This document shows, piece by piece, positions 62,859-64,000 of a DNA stretch of 64,000 nucleotides; the first letter of the stretch is position 1; every line of letters begins with the position of its first letter. The DNA comes from UBA2589 sp038120095 (lineage in GTDB: Bacteria > Gemmatimonadota > Gemmatimonadetes > Longimicrobiales > Gaopeijiaceae), in the NCBI GenBank assembly GCA_038120095.1, contig JAYOKZ010000017.1, forward strand, positions 1 through 64,000, read 5' to 3'. The notes below the pieces were generated by a model. That model searched no databases, had not been told where the DNA came from, and saw only the letters and a program-made list of their open reading frames with translations. The translations under genes were made by a program, and so were the position numbers.

Positions 62859-63761
62859 GTGGCCCCCCTTCCTCCCCTGGAAGGCCCATTTCGTCGGTTT
62901 GCGGCCGTCTATCGCGAAGACACTCCTGACGTCCGCGCCATCGCCGATCGACTGCGTACCTGGTGTGGCGGGAGGGGCATCGATCTGGTCGAAGAGGAGG
63001 CTGCGGGTCGGGACCCGGCCCGTCAGATCGACCTCGTTTCGGATCCTGTCGATCTGGTCGTGGCGCTCGGAGGGGATGGCACGTTCCTTCGGGCGAGCCG
63101 CCTCGTGGTCGGCACTCGGACCCCGGTCCTGGGAGTGAATCTTGGGCGTCTCGGGTTCCTTACGGCGATTCCCGAGAGCAGCCTGGAGGATGGCCTCTCA
63201 GAGGTGGTGGCCGGTCGCAGCGTCGTGGAGCATCGGTTTCGCCTCAGAGCTGTGATCGAGTCCCTCGGGGGGAGCAACTCGGACGAGTTCTTCGCCCTGA
63301 ACGACATCGTCGTGCACTCGACGGGTGCGGCACGGGTCACGCCGATCACCCTCGAGGTGGGAACGTCCGGTCGGCTGGAAGAGGTCGGGTCATTTGGTGC
63401 GGATGGTGTGATCGTCGCGACGCCGACGGGGTCGACGGCCTACTCCATGTCCGCAGGTGGACCCATCATCGGACCGGATGTCGAGGCTGTGGTGGTCACC
63501 CCGATCTGCCCCCATTCACTTGCCGTGCGGCCGCTCGTGTTGCCGGCCACCGAGACCATAAACGTGGGATCGCTCGACCCCGAGGGTGAGCATCAGGTCA
63601 CGGTGGACGGGCAGGTTGTGCACCAGCTCGGCCCGGGAGATCGGGTGCTCATTCAGCGTGAAACTGATCCTCTCTCACGAGTTCGTCTGCCCGGCCAGAC
63701 CTTCTTCCACACACTTCGGCGCAAGCTCAACTGGGCGGTTCGCCCGCCGGAGCGGGCCTGA
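62859..63761 (+). CDS. nadK: NAD kinase
   Basis: 300 residues, GTG start. GGDGTFLRAS, LGVNLGRLGFLT, ALNDIVVHSTGAARV, SFGADGVIVATPTGSTAYSMSAGGPI and ICPHSLAVRPLVLPA are all typical. It makes NADP from NAD. recN follows 44 bases later, as in many bacteria. Confidence 0.95.
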   Translation: MAPLPPLEGPFRRFAAVYREDTPDVRAIADRLRTWCGGRGIDLVEEEAAGRDPARQIDLVSDPVDLVVALGGDGTFLRASRLVVGTRTPVLGVNLGRLGFLTAIPESSLEDGLSEVVAGRSVVEHRFRLRAVIESLGGSNSDEFFALNDIVVHSTGAARVTPITLEVGTSGRLEEVGSFGADGVIVATPTGSTAYSMSAGGPIIGPDVEAVVVTPICPHSLAVRPLVLPATETINVGSLDPEGEHQVTVDGQVVHQLGPGDRVLIQRETDPLSRVRLPGQTFFHTLRRKLNWAVRPPERA

Positions 63762-63805
63762 TCGGCCATTGAGGGGTCCCCGCTGGCGGGCGTACCTTGG
63801 ACTCC

Positions 63806-64000
63806 ATGCTCGTTGAACTTCGAATTCGGGACTACGCCGTAGTCGATGACCTCACGCTCGCGCTCGGGCCGGGTCTCAACGCCCTGACGGGGGAGACCGG
63901 GGCAGGGAAGTCGATCATCGTCGGTGCGCTCTCACTGTTGCTTGGCGAACGTGCTTCATCGGAGGTCGTGCGGGTCGGGAGAGAACGGGCTTCAGTCGAG
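63806..64000 (+). CDS. recN: DNA repair protein RecN, N-terminal fragment (continues past window)
   Basis: An ATG at 63806 opens a frame that runs to the last base (65 codons). It has the RecN start: LVELRIRDYAVVDDLTLALG, then the Walker A GETGAGKSIIVGAL and LLLGERASSEVVR. RecN is an SMC-like protein for double-strand-break repair. The rest lies outside the window. Confidence 0.92.
   Translation, partial: MLVELRIRDYAVVDDLTLALGPGLNALTGETGAGKSIIVGALSLLLGERASSEVVRVGRERASVE

Overview
The window is 64 kb of GC-rich, gene-dense DNA from a Gram-negative bacterium. The outer-membrane genes are an Omp85-like barrel and a TolC/adaptor/RND efflux set. The mix of genes suggests Gemmatimonadota or a close relative: a giant BNR-repeat exported protein, a penicillin-acylase-family enzyme, an amidohydrolase, a periplasmic M55 D-aminopeptidase, bshA, and thrS-infC-rpmI-rplT and pheST runs. 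That assignment is inference from gene content and style, because no rRNA or other taxonomic marker is present. Two runs of ten N (5952-5961 and 47166-47175) show that this is a draft scaffold, probably a metagenome-assembled genome.

Layout. 1-3.9 kb: three coupled envelope genes (a tandem-repeat protein cut by the window edge, an Omp85-like barrel and a small membrane protein). 4.0-13.3 kb: a TetR regulator with an apparently leaderless promoter, a TolC/MFP/RND efflux operon, then a membrane protein, an exported alpha/beta hydrolase, a 75-residue membrane protein and a GNAT acetyltransferase. 13.3-15.7 kb (minus strand): DUF4442, nitronate monooxygenase and exported M55 peptidase. 16.1-18.8 kb: MATE transporter, RfbC-type epimerase, serine esterase. 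18.9-22.0 kb (minus): MurB and an amidohydrolase fused to an extra N-terminal domain. 22.5-25.5 kb: a diguanylate cyclase with a degenerate receiver domain, translationally coupled to a PilB/GspE ATPase that carries its own C-terminal receiver. 25.6-37.6 kb: secD-secF-tatD-mutL-miaA-bshA-uppP-birA-coaX, mostly joined by 4-base overlaps, then an isoprenoid-synthase-like gene and panE. 37.6-39.8 kb: CIRCE-controlled groES-groEL with a strong terminator. 39.9-47.4 kb: exported hydrolases and a BNR-repeat protein, including two neighbouring genes interrupted by in-frame stops. 47.4-55.1 kb: thrS-infC-rpmI-rplT-thioesterase-pheS-pheT. 55.1-64 kb: coiled-coil protein, zapA, rny, folD, xseA, xseB, a prenyl synthase, dxs, nadK and the start of recN.

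The most interesting signals are regulatory. Three essential transcription units (secD, thrS, infC) have an intrinsic-terminator-like hairpin and T run between the preceding gene and their own start codon. Upstream of thrS this is preceded by a 25-codon leader ORF with a good ribosome-binding site and clustered Ile/Thr codons. The leader also contains a GGCCGC segment that could pair with the 5' arm of the terminator, which is the layout of a peptide-leader attenuator. infC appears to start at a rare ATC codon behind a strong Shine-Dalgarno sequence. No tRNA, rRNA, CRISPR array, insertion sequence or prophage was seen.
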